64,000 bases of DNA from Xylanivirga thermophila (GTDB lineage Bacteria > Bacillota > Clostridia > Caldicoprobacterales > Xylanivirgaceae): NCBI RefSeq assembly GCF_004138105.1, contig NZ_RXHQ01000004.1, forward strand, positions 1 to 64,000, written 5' to 3'. Positions 25,545 to 36,203 of this stretch are shown here, in pieces. Made by a program: the position numbers and the translations under genes. The notes under the pieces were generated by a model that saw only the letters and a program-made list of their open reading frames with translations, had not been told where the DNA came from and made no database searches. Within the stretch, counting starts at the first letter, position 1, and every line of letters begins with the position of its first letter.

Positions 25545-26780
25545 TTACATGCTTAATAGTGCCTTCCTAAGAAGATCAATAGCAGTATTGGCAGCTAAAT
25601 TTCTTATTTTGTTTCTGTGACCACTAAATTTGTATTCATGCACTTCAGTTTTATCATGATCTGATACACCTATATATACCAATCCCACTGGTTTTTCTTT
25701 GGAACCTCCTCCGGGACCTGCAATACCTGTTACCGATATACCTACATCAGCATCTGATACCTTTAGAACACCTTCCGCCATCTCTTTCGCCGTTTGTTTG
25801 CTTACAGCACCATACTGTTTAAGAGTTGCCCTAGATACCCCTAAGCGCTTGATCTTAGCATCATTAGTATAGGTTATGAAACCTTCCAAAAAATTTTCTG
25901 ATATTCCAGGCACATCAATAAGCTTACTTCCTATTAGTCCCCCTGTACAAGATTCTGCAATCGCTAACTTTTTTTGTTTCTGCTGTAGTAACCTTGCTAC
26001 AACAGATTGAAGGGTGTCATCATTTGATCCATATATTGCATCGCCAAGTCTTTCATTTATTTTCCGTTCTACAGGCTCTACAAGTTCTAATGGATTTTGA
26101 TCTTTTCGGCATCTCACCGTTATTCTTAAAGTTACCTGACCCTGACTAGCAAGTGGTGCAATCGTTGGATTAGTCTGATTTACAAGGATATCTTTTATTC
26201 TTTCTTCCACTAATGATTCACCTATACCAAAGATACGTAGCACCTTCGAATATATTTTATATTCACTATCTTTTGAAAGATATGGAATAACATAACTATC
26301 AAACATTGGTTGTAGTTCATTTGGTGGACCTGGGAGTACTACAAAGGTCTTCCTCGATTTTTCAATTATTGCTCCTGGTGCAGTACCAAAATGATTAGGT
26401 AATATGACAGCACCTTTTGGCATCAAAGCCTGTTTTTTATTATTTTCAGTTAAAGGTCTGTTTAATTTTTTGAAATATTTCTTTATAAAATCCCAACTAG
26501 TCTGATCCAATTCTAAATCCAACCCTAGGTAATTAGATAATGTTTCTTTAGTCAAGTCATCCATAGTAGGCCCTAGACCACCTGTAGTAATAATTAAATC
26601 TGACCTAGCAGATGCCGTAGCCAATGCATTTAATAATCGTTCTTTATTGTCTCCTATCACCGTCTGGTAGTACATGTTTATACCTAATTCAGCCAATTTT
26701 TGTGCAATATATTGTGCATCGGTATTAACTATTTGTCCAAGCAAGAGTTCACTTCCTACAGATATTATTTCTGCATTCAT
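25545..26780 (-). CDS. cinA: Competence/damage-inducible protein CinA (nicotinamide-nucleotide amidase type)
   Basis: This is a two-domain protein. The N-terminal MoaB/MogA-like domain begins MNAEIISVGSELLLGQIVNT and includes TTGGLGPTMDDLTKE. The C-terminal amidase domain from about residue 255 reads AESCTGGLIGSKL and VTGIAGPGGG. Family members recycle NMN to nicotinic acid mononucleotide and hydrolyse ADP-ribose. The 411 residues match the full-length form. It lies after pgsA and before recA, as in Bacillus, but recA has a separate promoter here. Confidence 0.95.
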   Translation of the reverse strand: MNAEIISVGSELLLGQIVNTDAQYIAQKLAELGINMYYQTVIGDNKERLLNALATASARSDLIITTGGLGPTMDDLTKETLSNYLGLDLELDQTSWDFIKKYFKKLNRPLTENNKKQALMPKGAVILPNHFGTAPGAIIEKSRKTFVVLPGPPNELQPMFDSYVIPYLSKDSEYKIYSKVLRIFGIGESLVEERIKDILVNQTNPTIAPLASQGQVTLRITVRCRKDQNPLELVEPVERKINERLGDAIYGSNDDTLQSVVARLLQQKQKKLAIAESCTGGLIGSKLIDVPGISENFLEGFITYTNDAKIKRLGVSRATLKQYGAVSKQTAKEMAEGVLKVSDADVGISVTGIAGPGGGSKEKPVGLVYIGVSDHDKTEVHEYKFSGHRNKIRNLAANTAIDLLRKALLSM

Positions 26781-26795
26781 AAAAAAGGCCTCCCA

Positions 26796-27338
26796 TTATC
26801 TATTTTGTAATATCAAATGTTTGTTTTTATAAATATAGTCTATCCCTGATATTATCGTCAATACAACAGATACATACAGAGCAATTTTATCGAAAGGTAC
26901 CCCAATCCATTTAAATGGAACATTATCTAGTAATATCGCTACAATAGCAATTATTTGAGAAACAGTCTTGCTCTTTCCCCACCAACTAGCTGCTATTACC
27001 ACCCCTTCAGAAGCAGCCAATGTTCGAAAACCAGTTATGATAAACTCGCGGCTCAGTATGATAATTACAGCTAAAGCTGGCACTTTTCCCATTTCACATA
27101 AGGCAACTAAGGCTGCTGTAATTAATAATTTATCCGCAAGAGGATCAACAAATTTGCCAAAATTAGTTATTTGGTTCCTGCTCCTTGCAATATAACCATC
27201 CAGACCATCACTAGCCGCAGCTAAAATAAATATCACGGCTGCTACAGACTGATGAAAAGGAAAACTACTCCAAAGACATATTAAAAATATTGGAATTAAA
27301 CATATTCTTATCATTGTTATTTTATTTGCTAAATTCAT
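26796..27338 (-). CDS. pgsA: CDP-diacylglycerol-glycerol-3-phosphate 3-phosphatidyltransferase
   Basis: PgsA makes phosphatidylglycerophosphate, the precursor of phosphatidylglycerol, in the membrane. The CDP-alcohol phosphatidyltransferase motif is complete in SDGLDGYIAR followed by GKFVDPLADK. Five to six hydrophobic segments fill the 180 residues. Its ATG overlaps the rimO stop (ATGA). Confidence 0.95.
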   Translation of the reverse strand: MNLANKITMIRICLIPIFLICLWSSFPFHQSVAAVIFILAAASDGLDGYIARSRNQITNFGKFVDPLADKLLITAALVALCEMGKVPALAVIIILSREFIITGFRTLAASEGVVIAASWWGKSKTVSQIIAIVAILLDNVPFKWIGVPFDKIALYVSVVLTIISGIDYIYKNKHLILQNR

Positions 27339-28657
27339 AAGGCATCACCCAATAAATCATAATCATATGCTTTTGATATCTTAACACTAACAAAATCCCC
27401 CCTGCTAAGTTCACGATTGCTCATAACAAATATCTGTCCATCAATTCCCAGTGCTTCACCGTAAGAGCGACCAAAATATACATTTGGTGAGTCAGTACCC
27501 TCTATTAAGACATCCACTACTTGACCCACTCTTTTTCTATTTAATTTTTTCGATATTTTTCGCTGTTCCATCATAAGGAGTTTTTGACGATTAACTTTTG
27601 TTTCATTGTCAACTTGGTTCTCATATCTAGCCGCTGGTGTACCTTCCTCTTGAGAATAGCAGAATACTCCCATGCGGTTAAAAGGATACTGTTTTATAAA
27701 CTGCATTAATTCATCAAAGTGTTCATCCGTTTCCCCTGGAAATCCTACTATAATAGATGTTCTAACAATCGCATCGGGAATTTTTTGATGTATTCTATCC
27801 AACAATGATTTTATTTTATCCGATGAAACATGCCTATTCATACGTTTTAGGATATCCTGATTTATATGTTGAATAGGGATATCCAAGTATTTGCATATTT
27901 TAGGTTGGATAGCTATTGTGTCTAGCAAATCATCGTCAATACGATCTGGGTAGCAATAGAGGAGTCTCAACCATTTAAGGTTAGATATATCACAAAGCCT
28001 GTTTAACAATTCTACTAGAGAACCATTTTTCATGTCCGTTCCAAAAGCTGCAACATCCTGAGCAATAAGTATAAGTTCCTGTACGCCATTGTCTACTAGC
28101 AATTTAGCCTCATCTACTATGCTGTCTATAGATCTGCTTCTATATTTGCCCCGTAATTTAGGTATAATACAATATGTACAAAAATTACTGCATCCCTCGG
28201 CTATTTTCAGATATGCCGTATGGGGAGGTGTCGTAAGTATACGAGGCAAATTTTGTACAATGTTACAGTCAATATTGCTGATATCAACCATTCTTTCTCC
28301 AGTAAGGCAATGGGATATCACATTGACAATATCTTGATAATGACCAGTTCCTATAATAGCATCTATCTCAGGTATTTCTTCATATAGTGCCTTTGAATAG
28401 CGCTGTGCTAGGCACCCTGTAACTATAAGTGCTTTACAATTACCTATTGTTTTGTATTTTGCCTGTTCTAAAATGGCATCTATAGATTCTTCCTTAGCCG
28501 GTCCTATAAATCCACATGTATTTACTATTATTGCATCTGCCTCTTCAGATTTATTAACTATCTGGTAGCCTGCTTTTGATAGCAAGGCTAGCATATTTTC
28601 GGCATCTACCTGATTTTTAGGACACCCCAAAGACACCATACCTATATTTCGAATCAA
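27335..28657 (-). CDS. rimO: Ribosomal protein S12 methylthiotransferase
   Basis: RimO is a radical-SAM enzyme that adds a methylthio group to the conserved aspartate of ribosomal protein S12. It has the same architecture as MiaB: UPF0004 domain (GMVSLGCPKNQVDAENM), radical-SAM triad in EGCSNFCTYCIIPKLRG, and a C-terminal TRAM domain. SLGCPKNQVD separates RimO from MiaB. The frame extends upstream to 28699, inside spoIIIE. The start chosen is TTG at 28657, six bases after AAGGGG, giving 440 residues. Confidence 0.94.
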   Translation of the reverse strand: MIRNIGMVSLGCPKNQVDAENMLALLSKAGYQIVNKSEEADAIIVNTCGFIGPAKEESIDAILEQAKYKTIGNCKALIVTGCLAQRYSKALYEEIPEIDAIIGTGHYQDIVNVISHCLTGERMVDISNIDCNIVQNLPRILTTPPHTAYLKIAEGCSNFCTYCIIPKLRGKYRSRSIDSIVDEAKLLVDNGVQELILIAQDVAAFGTDMKNGSLVELLNRLCDISNLKWLRLLYCYPDRIDDDLLDTIAIQPKICKYLDIPIQHINQDILKRMNRHVSSDKIKSLLDRIHQKIPDAIVRTSIIVGFPGETDEHFDELMQFIKQYPFNRMGVFCYSQEEGTPAARYENQVDNETKVNRQKLLMMEQRKISKKLNRKRVGQVVDVLIEGTDSPNVYFGRSYGEALGIDGQIFVMSNRELSRGDFVSVKISKAYDYDLLGDAL

Positions 28658-28676
28658 TAAAATCCCCTTCCCGTAT

Positions 28677-31007
28677 TTATACCTTATATTTTTCTTCAAA
28701 TTCTTCTCTAGTTATTAATACATTCCTAGGTTTGCTCCCGTCAAATCCACTAACTATCCCCCTAATTTCCATCTCATCTATTAATCTTGCAGCTCTGGCA
28801 TAGCCTACTCGTAGTCTACGTTGTAACATAGATATAGATGCCTGTCCTGCATCTATTACCAACTCAATTGCCTGTGGTAAAAGTTCATCACAATCATCAT
28901 GCAAACTAGAATCATCCTTGTCTACAGCAATCTCTTCAATGATATCTTGATTATATTCTGGGGTTTGATGATGATTTTTTATATAATCTACTATGTTTTC
29001 AACTTCTTTTTCTGATATGTATGCACCCTGTACCCTTACGGGTTTATTAATACCAACAGGATAAAAAAGCATATCCCCCTTGCCTAAAAGCTTTTCAGCT
29101 CCCGCCATATCCAAAATAGTCCTAGAATCAGTCTGCGAAGACACAGCAAAGGCTATTCTCGATGGAATATTAGCCTTTATAACTCCGGTTATAACATCAA
29201 CAGATGGTCTTTGTGTAGCAATAACAAGATGAATTCCTGCTGCCCTAGCCATTTGTGCCAATCTACATATGGCATCCTCCACATCATTTGGCGCCACCAT
29301 CATCAAATCGGCTAACTCGTCTATTATAACTACAATTTGAGGAAGCGTTTCTTCATTTTCCTTCTGTTTTAATTCATTAAATCTATCTATATCTCTTACC
29401 CCATTGTCAGCAAACATCTTATACCGTGACACCATCTCCTGCACCGCCCAATTAAGGGCACCTGCCGCCTTTTTAGGGTCTGTTACTACCGGTATCAAAA
29501 GATGAGGAATACCATTATAATTATTTAGCTCTACTACCTTAGGATCTATCATTATAAGTCTTACCTGAGCCGGAGTTGATTTATAGATTATACTGTTAAT
29601 CATTGTATTTATACATACACTTTTACCAGAACCAGTAGCCCCTGCTATAAGTAAATGTGGCATTTTGGCTATATCAGCGATTACAACTTTACCTGCTATA
29701 TCCTTACCTAATGCAAACGCCAAGTTTGAAGGATGGGATTTAAATTCTTCCGATTCCAGTACTTCTTTCATAAATACCGGAGAAACATGTTTATTCGGAA
29801 CTTCTACGCCTACCGCTGCCTTCCCAGGTATTGGCGCTTCAATTCTAACACTAGGTGCCGCCAGATTTAATGATATATCATCGGCTAGGTTGACAATTTT
29901 ACTTACCTTAACTCCCGGTGCCGGTTGAATTTCATAACGAGTTATAACAGGACCTTTGCTCACCTGCAATACCTTAGCCTTAACTCCAAAGCTATTTAGA
30001 GTATCTTCCAATGTTTTAGCATTTGCAAGTATTTGCTTATCATTTGACGATTCATTACGCTTACGTCCCGGTGACTTTAACAAAGATAAAGGAGGTGATT
30101 TATATTCTATCAGTTCTACTCCCTGGACAGCTTCATCTTTAAGTACTTGATCTCCCTTGTTATCCGTTTTAGATACATGATTATCCGATTTATCAAGATT
30201 CTTTGCATCAAAATCTATGATTCTTATCTTTTCTTTGCCAATCGTATTTTTAGTATCCAATAATGATTCCTTATCCTGTTCTATTGATTCTCCTGCATTA
30301 TGATTATCTAAATTCACATTTTGACCTTGCCAGGGGATATCATTTAACAGAGTAACTTGCTCCAAACTGGGTGAATCTTCTTGGGACTCTATTATTATAT
30401 TCTCTCCCACAAATGGTCTTTTAAGCTTTTTTTTACTCCTGTCATAGGAGTCTACCTTGTCGCACACATAATTAACAGCTTTTTTAAATGATAAATTGGC
30501 CAGTACAATGAGATCTATTATGAATAATACCACAAGAAAGATATAGCTTCCCCATATACCCAACAACTTATATAGGCAATAAACCAAAGGAGATAAGATT
30601 AGTCCCGCCCCTTTTCCCTGTTTACCCACATTATAGGATGAAATAACAAATGCACTAAATGTACTGCTATCAAATCTTTTTAAATATATAATATGTATTA
30701 TACATATTATATATATAAGTGATGAAATGCTGAGCCTAAGCTTTGTTTTGTTCACTTTTTTATAATATGCTACTATAACCAGGGCACCAATTATACAAAT
30801 ACCAAAGGGCATTATATATCCAAGTATACCAAAAAAGCCCATAAGAGCCTTTTTTAAATAACTACCTGCAATACCTGCCGAAGCAGTATACATACTTAAA
30901 AAAGCAAAAAACCCCAGTCCCAATAACAAAACACCAACAACTTCATGGTATATACGTCTTTCATTTTTTATTTTTTTATTTCGTGATTTATTTTTCTTTT
31001 TAGCCAT
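28677..31007 (-). CDS. spoIIIE: DNA translocase SpoIIIE/FtsK
   Basis: This is a septal DNA pump that moves the chromosome into the forespore and clears DNA from division septa. It starts with a basic tail and four transmembrane helices (about residues 22-190), then a linker, then the RecA-like motor with Walker [14 protein letters not shown] and Walker [15 protein letters not shown]-terminal winged-helix gamma domain contains [16 protein letters not shown], which reads the SRS/KOPS polarity sequences. The 776 residues are close to B. subtilis SpoIIIE. TGTTATAAT at 31074-31082 (minus strand) is an extended -10 that could drive it. Confidence 0.95.
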   Translation of the reverse strand: MAKKKNKSRNKKIKNERRIYHEVVGVLLLGLGFFAFLSMYTASAGIAGSYLKKALMGFFGILGYIMPFGICIIGALVIVAYYKKVNKTKLRLSISSLIYIICIIHIIYLKRFDSSTFSAFVISSYNVGKQGKGAGLILSPLVYCLYKLLGIWGSYIFLVVLFIIDLIVLANLSFKKAVNYVCDKVDSYDRSKKKLKRPFVGENIIIESQEDSPSLEQVTLLNDIPWQGQNVNLDNHNAGESIEQDKESLLDTKNTIGKEKIRIIDFDAKNLDKSDNHVSKTDNKGDQVLKDEAVQGVELIEYKSPPLSLLKSPGRKRNESSNDKQILANAKTLEDTLNSFGVKAKVLQVSKGPVITRYEIQPAPGVKVSKIVNLADDISLNLAAPSVRIEAPIPGKAAVGVEVPNKHVSPVFMKEVLESEEFKSHPSNLAFALGKDIAGKVVIADIAKMPHLLIAGATGSGKSVCINTMINSIIYKSTPAQVRLIMIDPKVVELNNYNGIPHLLIPVVTDPKKAAGALNWAVQEMVSRYKMFADNGVRDIDRFNELKQKENEETLPQIVVIIDELADLMMVAPNDVEDAICRLAQMARAAGIHLVIATQRPSVDVITGVIKANIPSRIAFAVSSQTDSRTILDMAGAEKLLGKGDMLFYPVGINKPVRVQGAYISEKEVENIVDYIKNHHQTPEYNQDIIEEIAVDKDDSSLHDDCDELLPQAIELVIDAGQASISMLQRRLRVGYARAARLIDEMEIRGIVSGFDGSKPRNVLITREEFEEKYKV

Positions 31008-31104
31008 GCAATTCTACCTCACAAACCATTCCAATAATTATACATTCCCCCTCATAAAAAATATGCTTATACAATTATAACACCTATTGCCTTATCATTC
31101 CATA

Positions 31105-31329
31105 TCATTTTAAATGATATATAGTTTCAATAGTATTTCCTGGCTGAAATTTAGGATTTAAGTAATCAAAGGGGTCACTACTTATTATCCTATTTATTAT
31201 ATACTGTCCATTTTCATTACTCTTTATCTCTAATTTTATACCTTCCACTTCTATTATCTCACTAAGACCATCTACCTTCAAGTCATCATTTTTTAAAATA
31301 ATTTCAAGTGGCATTATAGAATATATCAT
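31105..31329 (-). CDS. ylzJ: YlzJ-like protein
   Basis: This 74-residue protein matches the YlzJ-like family by its N-terminus MIYSIMPLEIILKN and its position between tepA and spoIIIE, the same as in B. subtilis. Its function is unknown. It starts two bases after tepA, so the pair is cotranscribed. The stop lies in a small AT-rich palindrome (31102-31120) that is too weak to call a terminator. Confidence 0.85.
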   Translation of the reverse strand: MIYSIMPLEIILKNDDLKVDGLSEIIEVEGIKLEIKSNENGQYIINRIISSDPFDYLNPKFQPGNTIETIYHLK

Positions 31330-31330
31330 T

Positions 31331-32005
31331 TTATTTATCCTCCTTGTTTTCCATTAGATTTTGTAATTTTTTTATCGCCTGATCTATACCACCAACTTCA
31401 TTTATAAGGCCGCAATCAACTGCTTCTTGTCCTACAAGAACTGTACCAACATCATCTGCCAATTCACCAGTTTTTAGCATAAGAGCATAAAAATCTTCTT
31501 TTGTTATACTTGTATGCTTAGTCACAAATGTAACTATACGTTCCTGCATCTTGTTTAGATAATCGTATGTTTGAGGAATGCCTATAACCAAACCACTCAT
31601 TCGTATTGGATGTACGGTCATACTTGCTGTAGATGCGATAAAAGAATAGTCAGTACACACGGATAGCGGTACACCTATACTATGACCGCCGCCCAATACT
31701 AGTGAGACTGTAGGTTTTGACATAGTGCTTATCATCTCAGCAATTGCCAAACCAGCTTCTACATCTCCACCTACTGTATTTAATATTAAAATTAATCCTT
31801 CTATATCCTTGCTCTGCTCTATTGCTATTAATTGAGGTATTATATGTTCGTACTTGGTAGTTTTATTTTGCGGTGGCAATACCATATGTCCCTCTATTTG
31901 ACCAATTATAGTAATACAATGTATATTGTTTTGTTTAAGTACGGGTAAACTTGCGGTTCCCATTTCTTTTATGCTGTTTAATGATGTATTTGCATCTTGA
32001 TTCAT
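31331..32005 (-). CDS. tepA: ClpP-like serine protease, TepA family
   Basis: TepA (YmfB) is a ClpP-fold protease linked in B. subtilis to protein translocation and, in sporulating cells, to degradation of small acid-soluble proteins. Catalytic S109 lies in GGGHSIGVP and H132 in MTVHPIR; the oxyanion region [10 protein letters not shown] precedes them. The frame is open to 32110, but AGGAGG lies seven bases before the ATG at 32005, giving 224 residues. The upstream extension would overlap the dapG terminator. It is followed at two bases by ylzJ. Confidence 0.9.
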   Translation of the reverse strand: MNQDANTSLNSIKEMGTASLPVLKQNNIHCITIIGQIEGHMVLPPQNKTTKYEHIIPQLIAIEQSKDIEGLILILNTVGGDVEAGLAIAEMISTMSKPTVSLVLGGGHSIGVPLSVCTDYSFIASTASMTVHPIRMSGLVIGIPQTYDYLNKMQERIVTFVTKHTSITKEDFYALMLKTGELADDVGTVLVGQEAVDCGLINEVGGIDQAIKKLQNLMENKEDK

Positions 32006-32075
32006 TTGATATCCTCCTCTAGATTTTGCATTAACTTTAGTATTGCCCCAAACAAAAACTTTCATTAAAAGTATA

Positions 32076-32105
32076 AAAAAGATAAGCCTAAATCGGCTTA
32101 TCTTT
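32076..32105 (-). terminator. Terminator of the dpaA-dpaB-dapG operon
   Basis: AAAGATAAGCC (32078-32088) and GGCTTATCTTT (32095-32105) form a perfect 11-bp stem, followed by six T on the minus strand. The dapG stop codon (32098-32100) lies inside the stem. Confidence 0.93.
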
Positions 32106-33315
32106 CGCAAAGATTAAATTCCATATGCAATGATGTAACGGCTTTTTCCGTATCTTCCCCCCTGACCAAACATGATATTGTTGTATGGGAATCTGCTGTC
32201 TGCAGTACTTTTATATCATATTTGCTAAGGGCACTTATTATCTTAGCCATAACTCCAGGAATACCGCGCATACGATTGCCAACTGCTGATATTTTACTGC
32301 AATTTATGATAAAACTATAATTGTAGCTATTTTCATCTAGTATTTTCGTAGCCTTACTAGTATCATTGCCGTCTATTGTAAATATCATCTTGTCAGGAAA
32401 TATATTTATAAGGTCTATACTTATATCATTTTCAGCTAATAGTGACAAAATTCTATTTTGACTTTCATCATCGACTTTTTCTATTGTCACTTGTGTTCTA
32501 TTGGTAATATGAGCAATGCTTGTTATTACGCATTCTGGATCATAGGATTCCTCAATAGCATTATTTTTACACCAGGCAGATACAATTGTTCCTGGTTTTT
32601 CGTTCATCGTATTTTTTATTGCTATGGGAATATTACTACGCATTGCAATTTCTACAGCACGTGGATGTATAACCTTAGCACCCTGGTCTGCAATCTGAAA
32701 TACCTCGGAGTAACTTATTTGATTTAATACTACAGCATCTGGCACAATTCTAGGATCAGCAGTCATAATACCATCTACATCCGTATATATTTCTACAAGC
32801 TCAGCGGATAATCCTTCGCCTATAACTACTGCAGTTGTATCACTACCCCCTCTACCTAAAGTAGTAATATCTCCATCCTGGGTAATGCCTTGAAATCCTG
32901 CTATAACTGGTATATATCCCCTATTTAATATATCGATAATTTTATCTGTTTTTATATGCATAATAGCAGCATTTCCAAAATTGTCATCAGTAACAATGCC
33001 CGCCTGCCATCCGGTTAAAGCCATTGCTTGATAACCTTTACTAGTAAGGGTATTAGCCATAATCACTGCTGATATAATTTCACCACATGACATAATTAGG
33101 TCAAGCTCTCTAGAAGGTATGGAATAGTTTACGCTATGAGCAAAATCTATTAATGTATCTGTAGAATAAGGATCTCCCTTTCTACCTATGGCAGATACTA
33201 CTACCACGGGGGCATATCCTTTGCTTTTTGCCTTTATTACTTTCTCTATAGCCTTTAACCTAGTATCCTGCTTGGCCATGGAAGTGCCTCCAAATTTTTG
33301 GACAACTATTTTCAT
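32098..33315 (-). CDS. dapG: Aspartokinase
   Basis: This enzyme phosphorylates aspartate, opening the lysine/diaminopimelate/dipicolinate pathway. The amino acid kinase domain starts [18 protein letters not shown] and contains [15 protein letters not shown]. Two ACT domains fill the C-terminal third (for example [20 protein letters not shown]-like sequence near residue 345). Position after dpaB identifies it as the DapG-type isozyme that in Bacillus supplies cell-wall and spore dipicolinate precursors. Of two adjacent ATGs the one at 33315 is better spaced from GGAGG. The Bacillus neighbours asd and dapA are absent. Confidence 0.94.
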   Translation of the reverse strand: MKIVVQKFGGTSMAKQDTRLKAIEKVIKAKSKGYAPVVVVSAIGRKGDPYSTDTLIDFAHSVNYSIPSRELDLIMSCGEIISAVIMANTLTSKGYQAMALTGWQAGIVTDDNFGNAAIMHIKTDKIIDILNRGYIPVIAGFQGITQDGDITTLGRGGSDTTAVVIGEGLSAELVEIYTDVDGIMTADPRIVPDAVVLNQISYSEVFQIADQGAKVIHPRAVEIAMRSNIPIAIKNTMNEKPGTIVSAWCKNNAIEESYDPECVITSIAHITNRTQVTIEKVDDESQNRILSLLAENDISIDLINIFPDKMIFTIDGNDTSKATKILDENSYNYSFIINCSKISAVGNRMRGIPGVMAKIISALSKYDIKVLQTADSHTTISCLVRGEDTEKAVTSLHMEFNLCER

Positions 33316-33340
33316 CATACAACCTCCGCATCCTCAGTAA

Positions 33341-33934
33341 TTAATCACTTTTATCATTTATAACTATAGGCTGAATCTGTTTTTTTTGTAATGCTAGATC
33401 GATTGTTTTGGGCAACTGATCCATATCAGCCAATAGTGAATTACCTTTAAAATCAGGGCCATCCTGATAAAAAGGTACCATAAAAATATTCTTCGTATTT
33501 ATTATTATACCTAAATTTTTTGCATTGTTACCCAAAGCATCGTTTGTAGATATTGCAATCACTACCGGTTTCTGATTTCTAAGCTGGGCTTTTGTAGCCA
33601 TAAGCACCGGTGTATCAGTAATTCCATTGGCGAGTTTTGCCAAAGTATTACCGGTGCATGGTGCAATAACTACTATATCCAACAATTTTTTAGGTCCTAT
33701 AGGTTCTGCATCAACTATTGTATCTATTATATTATTACCAGTTATACACCCTATCTTCTCTCTAAAATCTCTGGCAGTAGTAAATCTGGTATCAGTATTC
33801 GATACTGCATATGAAAAAATGGGTATTACCTCTGCCCCGCTTTTTACAAGTCGTTCAATTTGCGGTATTACCTTATCAAAGGTACAAAAAGAGCCAGTTA
33901 TGCAAAAACCTATCTTAACATTTGATAGTTCCAA
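33341..33934 (-). CDS. dpaB: Dipicolinate synthase subunit B
   Basis: This flavoprotein-like subunit works with DpaA to oxidise a dihydrodipicolinate precursor to dipicolinic acid in the mother cell. The flavoprotein-family N-terminus reads KIGFCITGSFCTFDKVIPQI, and VIAPCTGNTLAKLANGITDT is the conserved cofactor loop. The start is taken as TTG at 33934 behind GGGGTGG; an in-frame GTG at 33943 lacks a site. The length is about 197, as in Bacillus SpoVFB. Confidence 0.94.
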   Translation of the reverse strand: MELSNVKIGFCITGSFCTFDKVIPQIERLVKSGAEVIPIFSYAVSNTDTRFTTARDFREKIGCITGNNIIDTIVDAEPIGPKKLLDIVVIAPCTGNTLAKLANGITDTPVLMATKAQLRNQKPVVIAISTNDALGNNAKNLGIIINTKNIFMVPFYQDGPDFKGNSLLADMDQLPKTIDLALQKKQIQPIVINDKSD

Positions 33935-33966
33935 AACTACCACCCCACATTATATCACAAAATTTA

Positions 33967-34830
33967 TTATATTTTTAATACTTCTTTTGTTATTTCCCAT
34001 ATTATCCTTGCTGCACTTTTAGGGGCAACAATCCCTGGTAAGCCTAGTTCTAGTTTAGCTTTTATGCCAAGCTCTCTAGCAGCTTCAAAATCTATTCCTC
34101 CAGGATATGATGCCAAATCTATTATAACTGTTTGAGTATTTATTTGTTTTAGTCTATTCCTGTCCAATATAAGGAATGGTATAGTATTAAATATAAAATC
34201 CTGCTTTGATAGTATATTATTTAAATTAGAGAGATGTATCCCATTATATCCATTTTCAACTACCCAAGCCAGATCTTCGCTTTTTCTGGCTTCAACTGTC
34301 ACATTGGCACCAATCCCCTTAAGCATTCTGGCCAATGTTTTTCCTAATCTTCCAAACCCTAAAACCAATACATTTGACCCATGTAATGTAATATCAGAAT
34401 ATTCCATTGCCAGTTGTATTGCCCCTTCTGCAGATGGAATGGCATTTAATATGGCAAAGGCTTCATCCTGTAAAAGGTCAAAATATTCAAAGCCATATTT
34501 GTCAACATACTTTCGAAATTCATTATCAGCCTTCCCTAGTATAATTTTAATATCTGATTTTAAATATGCTTCAATATCATTTAATGCTAGTGAATGTTTT
34601 TCATCCATAATATTTATAAAACCTTTTTTGTTTTTATATGGTATTGGAAGCATCAATACATCGCAGTTAAAAAAAGTCTCATTTAGCTTGTCATATACGG
34701 TTATATCTTTGCCTAAAATATTATCAATTCCAAACGTCTTAACTTTATGACCTTCTGATTCTATAATACTTGCACATTCTCTTTGCCTTATATCCCCGCC
34801 TAAAAATGAAAATGTAATTTTTTCTTGCAT
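33967..34830 (-). CDS. dpaA: Dipicolinate synthase subunit A
   Basis: This NAD(P)-dependent subunit of dipicolinate synthase makes the spore-core chelator. The N-terminal domain opens FSFLGGDIRQRECASIIESE, the family signature, and the Rossmann motif VLGFGRLGKTLARML lies near residue 155. The start is the ATG at 34830, nine bases after GGAGG. It gives 287 residues, against 294 from the upstream in-frame start. It is the first gene of dpaA-dpaB-dapG, behind a candidate sigma-K promoter. Confidence 0.95.
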   Translation of the reverse strand: MQEKITFSFLGGDIRQRECASIIESEGHKVKTFGIDNILGKDITVYDKLNETFFNCDVLMLPIPYKNKKGFINIMDEKHSLALNDIEAYLKSDIKIILGKADNEFRKYVDKYGFEYFDLLQDEAFAILNAIPSAEGAIQLAMEYSDITLHGSNVLVLGFGRLGKTLARMLKGIGANVTVEARKSEDLAWVVENGYNGIHLSNLNNILSKQDFIFNTIPFLILDRNRLKQINTQTVIIDLASYPGGIDFEAARELGIKAKLELGLPGIVAPKSAARIIWEITKEVLKI

Positions 34831-34862
34831 CTCCTGTATCCTCCCCCCCATATTTCTAGTAC

Positions 34863-34889
34863 ATATTATGACATTTCCATAGTTATAGT
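34863..34889 (-). promoter_or_regulatory. Candidate sigma-K promoter of the dipicolinate operon
   Basis: On the minus strand CAC (core AC, complement of 34888-34889) is followed after 17 bp by CATAATAT (complement of 34863-34870), which fits the sigma-K -10 CATANNNT. In Bacillus the spoVF operon is sigma-K dependent, so the match is expected biologically. Confidence 0.55.
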
Positions 34890-34906
34890 GCAGATTTAAT
34901 CATCAA

Positions 34907-34936
34907 AACAAAAAAAGAAGGCCTATGCCTTCTTTT
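34907..34936 (-). terminator. mlpA terminator
   Basis: AAAAGAAGGC (34913-34922) and GCCTTCTTTT (34927-34936) form a perfect 10-bp stem with the loop CTAT, then seven T on the minus strand. The base of the stem touches the mlpA stop codon. Confidence 0.93.
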
Positions 34937-36191
34937 ACACAATCTTTTCTATTTCTCTTAAAACCTTATCATCTTTACCCACCATAGCTATTGTAACCTT
35001 ACTTGACACAAATATATTATCTATTACCTCCAATACATCATCTATAGAGACATTATCGATTTTATGTAAAATTTCCTGTGAAGTTAACACCCTATTTAGC
35101 AATAATTCGGAACGTCCAATAGCTGACATATGACTGCTAGTACTTTCCATTCCCAAAATATAATTGCCCTTAAGTTGTTCTTGGCTCATCTTTAATTCTT
35201 CGGCAGTTAGACCATTTGCTATAATATCTTCTATTTCATCAAATATGAGCTCGATTACTTTGCTTGTCTGCAACAGATTCATACTTGCACATATCGTAAA
35301 AATCCCACCGCATGTATACGCAGCGGGATAAGAATAAATAGAATAAACTAACCCCCTATCTTCACGAATCTTTTGAAATAATCTAGAACTTGTTCCACCG
35401 CCTAATATATTATTAAATATCATAAGTGGATACATAATATCGTCGCCTAGAGAAGGTGCCGGATATCCCATACAAAGGTGCATCTGTTCGATACTTTTAT
35501 ACCTGAATGTCACACCATTTTTGTATTGGGGCTTAGACATAGCTATTTTTATATTGCCACTATTTTCCCACCTTCCAAAGTATAAATCTATAAGTTCAAA
35601 TAATTTTTTCTCATTAAAATTCCCTGCAATTGATACGACCATATTACTTGGTGCATAATATTTATAGAAAAAATCTAAGATCCTCTGACGATCAAAGGAT
35701 TGTATATTATATTGATTGCCCAACACAGGTTGCCCTAGAGGATGGCTAGAAAAAACCTTTTCAGCAAATAAATCATATACTACATCCTCTGGAGAATCAG
35801 CATACATAGAAATTTCTTCGCTTATCACGCCTTTTTCCCTATCAATTTCTGGCTGACTAAAAACAGAATGTAATATCATATCAGATAAAATATTAAAAGC
35901 CAAATCAATATGTTCAGATATAACACTGCAATAATAACAGGTGCAATCTTTTCCAGTAAAAGCATTCAATTGTCCACCAACCGCGTCTATCTCTTGAGCA
36001 ATCATTTTTGCAGTACGGGATGTGGTTCCTTTAAAAAGCATATGTTCTATAAAATGCGACAGTCCATTCTCATTCTTTTCCTCATACATTGATCCTGCTT
36101 TAAACCATATACCTACAGATACAGATTTAAAGTAATCTATCTTTTCATATACAACACATATCCCATTGTTTAAATAAACCTTTTCGTACAT
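34935..36191 (-). CDS. mlpA: M16-family zinc peptidase (MlpA/YmxG)
   Basis: This is a pitrilysin-type protease. The inverted zinc motif HxxEH is at residues 46-50 (SHFIEHMLFKGT), and the second glutamate region reads EKGVISEEISMYADSPED. The inactive-half motif GGGTSSRLFQKIREDRGLVY is also present. The 418 residues correspond to the bacterial single-chain processing-peptidase-like form. It follows the deacetylase-like gene by 12 bases, as mlpA follows ylxY in Bacillus. Its substrate is unknown. Confidence 0.93.
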   Translation of the reverse strand: MYEKVYLNNGICVVYEKIDYFKSVSVGIWFKAGSMYEEKNENGLSHFIEHMLFKGTTSRTAKMIAQEIDAVGGQLNAFTGKDCTCYYCSVISEHIDLAFNILSDMILHSVFSQPEIDREKGVISEEISMYADSPEDVVYDLFAEKVFSSHPLGQPVLGNQYNIQSFDRQRILDFFYKYYAPSNMVVSIAGNFNEKKLFELIDLYFGRWENSGNIKIAMSKPQYKNGVTFRYKSIEQMHLCMGYPAPSLGDDIMYPLMIFNNILGGGTSSRLFQKIREDRGLVYSIYSYPAAYTCGGIFTICASMNLLQTSKVIELIFDEIEDIIANGLTAEELKMSQEQLKGNYILGMESTSSHMSAIGRSELLLNRVLTSQEILHKIDNVSIDDVLEVIDNIFVSSKVTIAMVGKDDKVLREIEKIV

Positions 36192-36203
36192 TAAACCCCA
36201 CCC

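Noticed and set aside
31102-31120. AT-only palindrome at the ylzJ stop as a terminator
   Set aside because: The stem is nine AT-rich pairs with a one-base centre and no T tract; it would not form a stable hairpin.
32006-32110. An N-terminal signal-like extension of TepA (hydrophobic leader)
   Set aside because: It overlaps the dapG terminator, and AGGAGG is ideally placed for the ATG at 32005.
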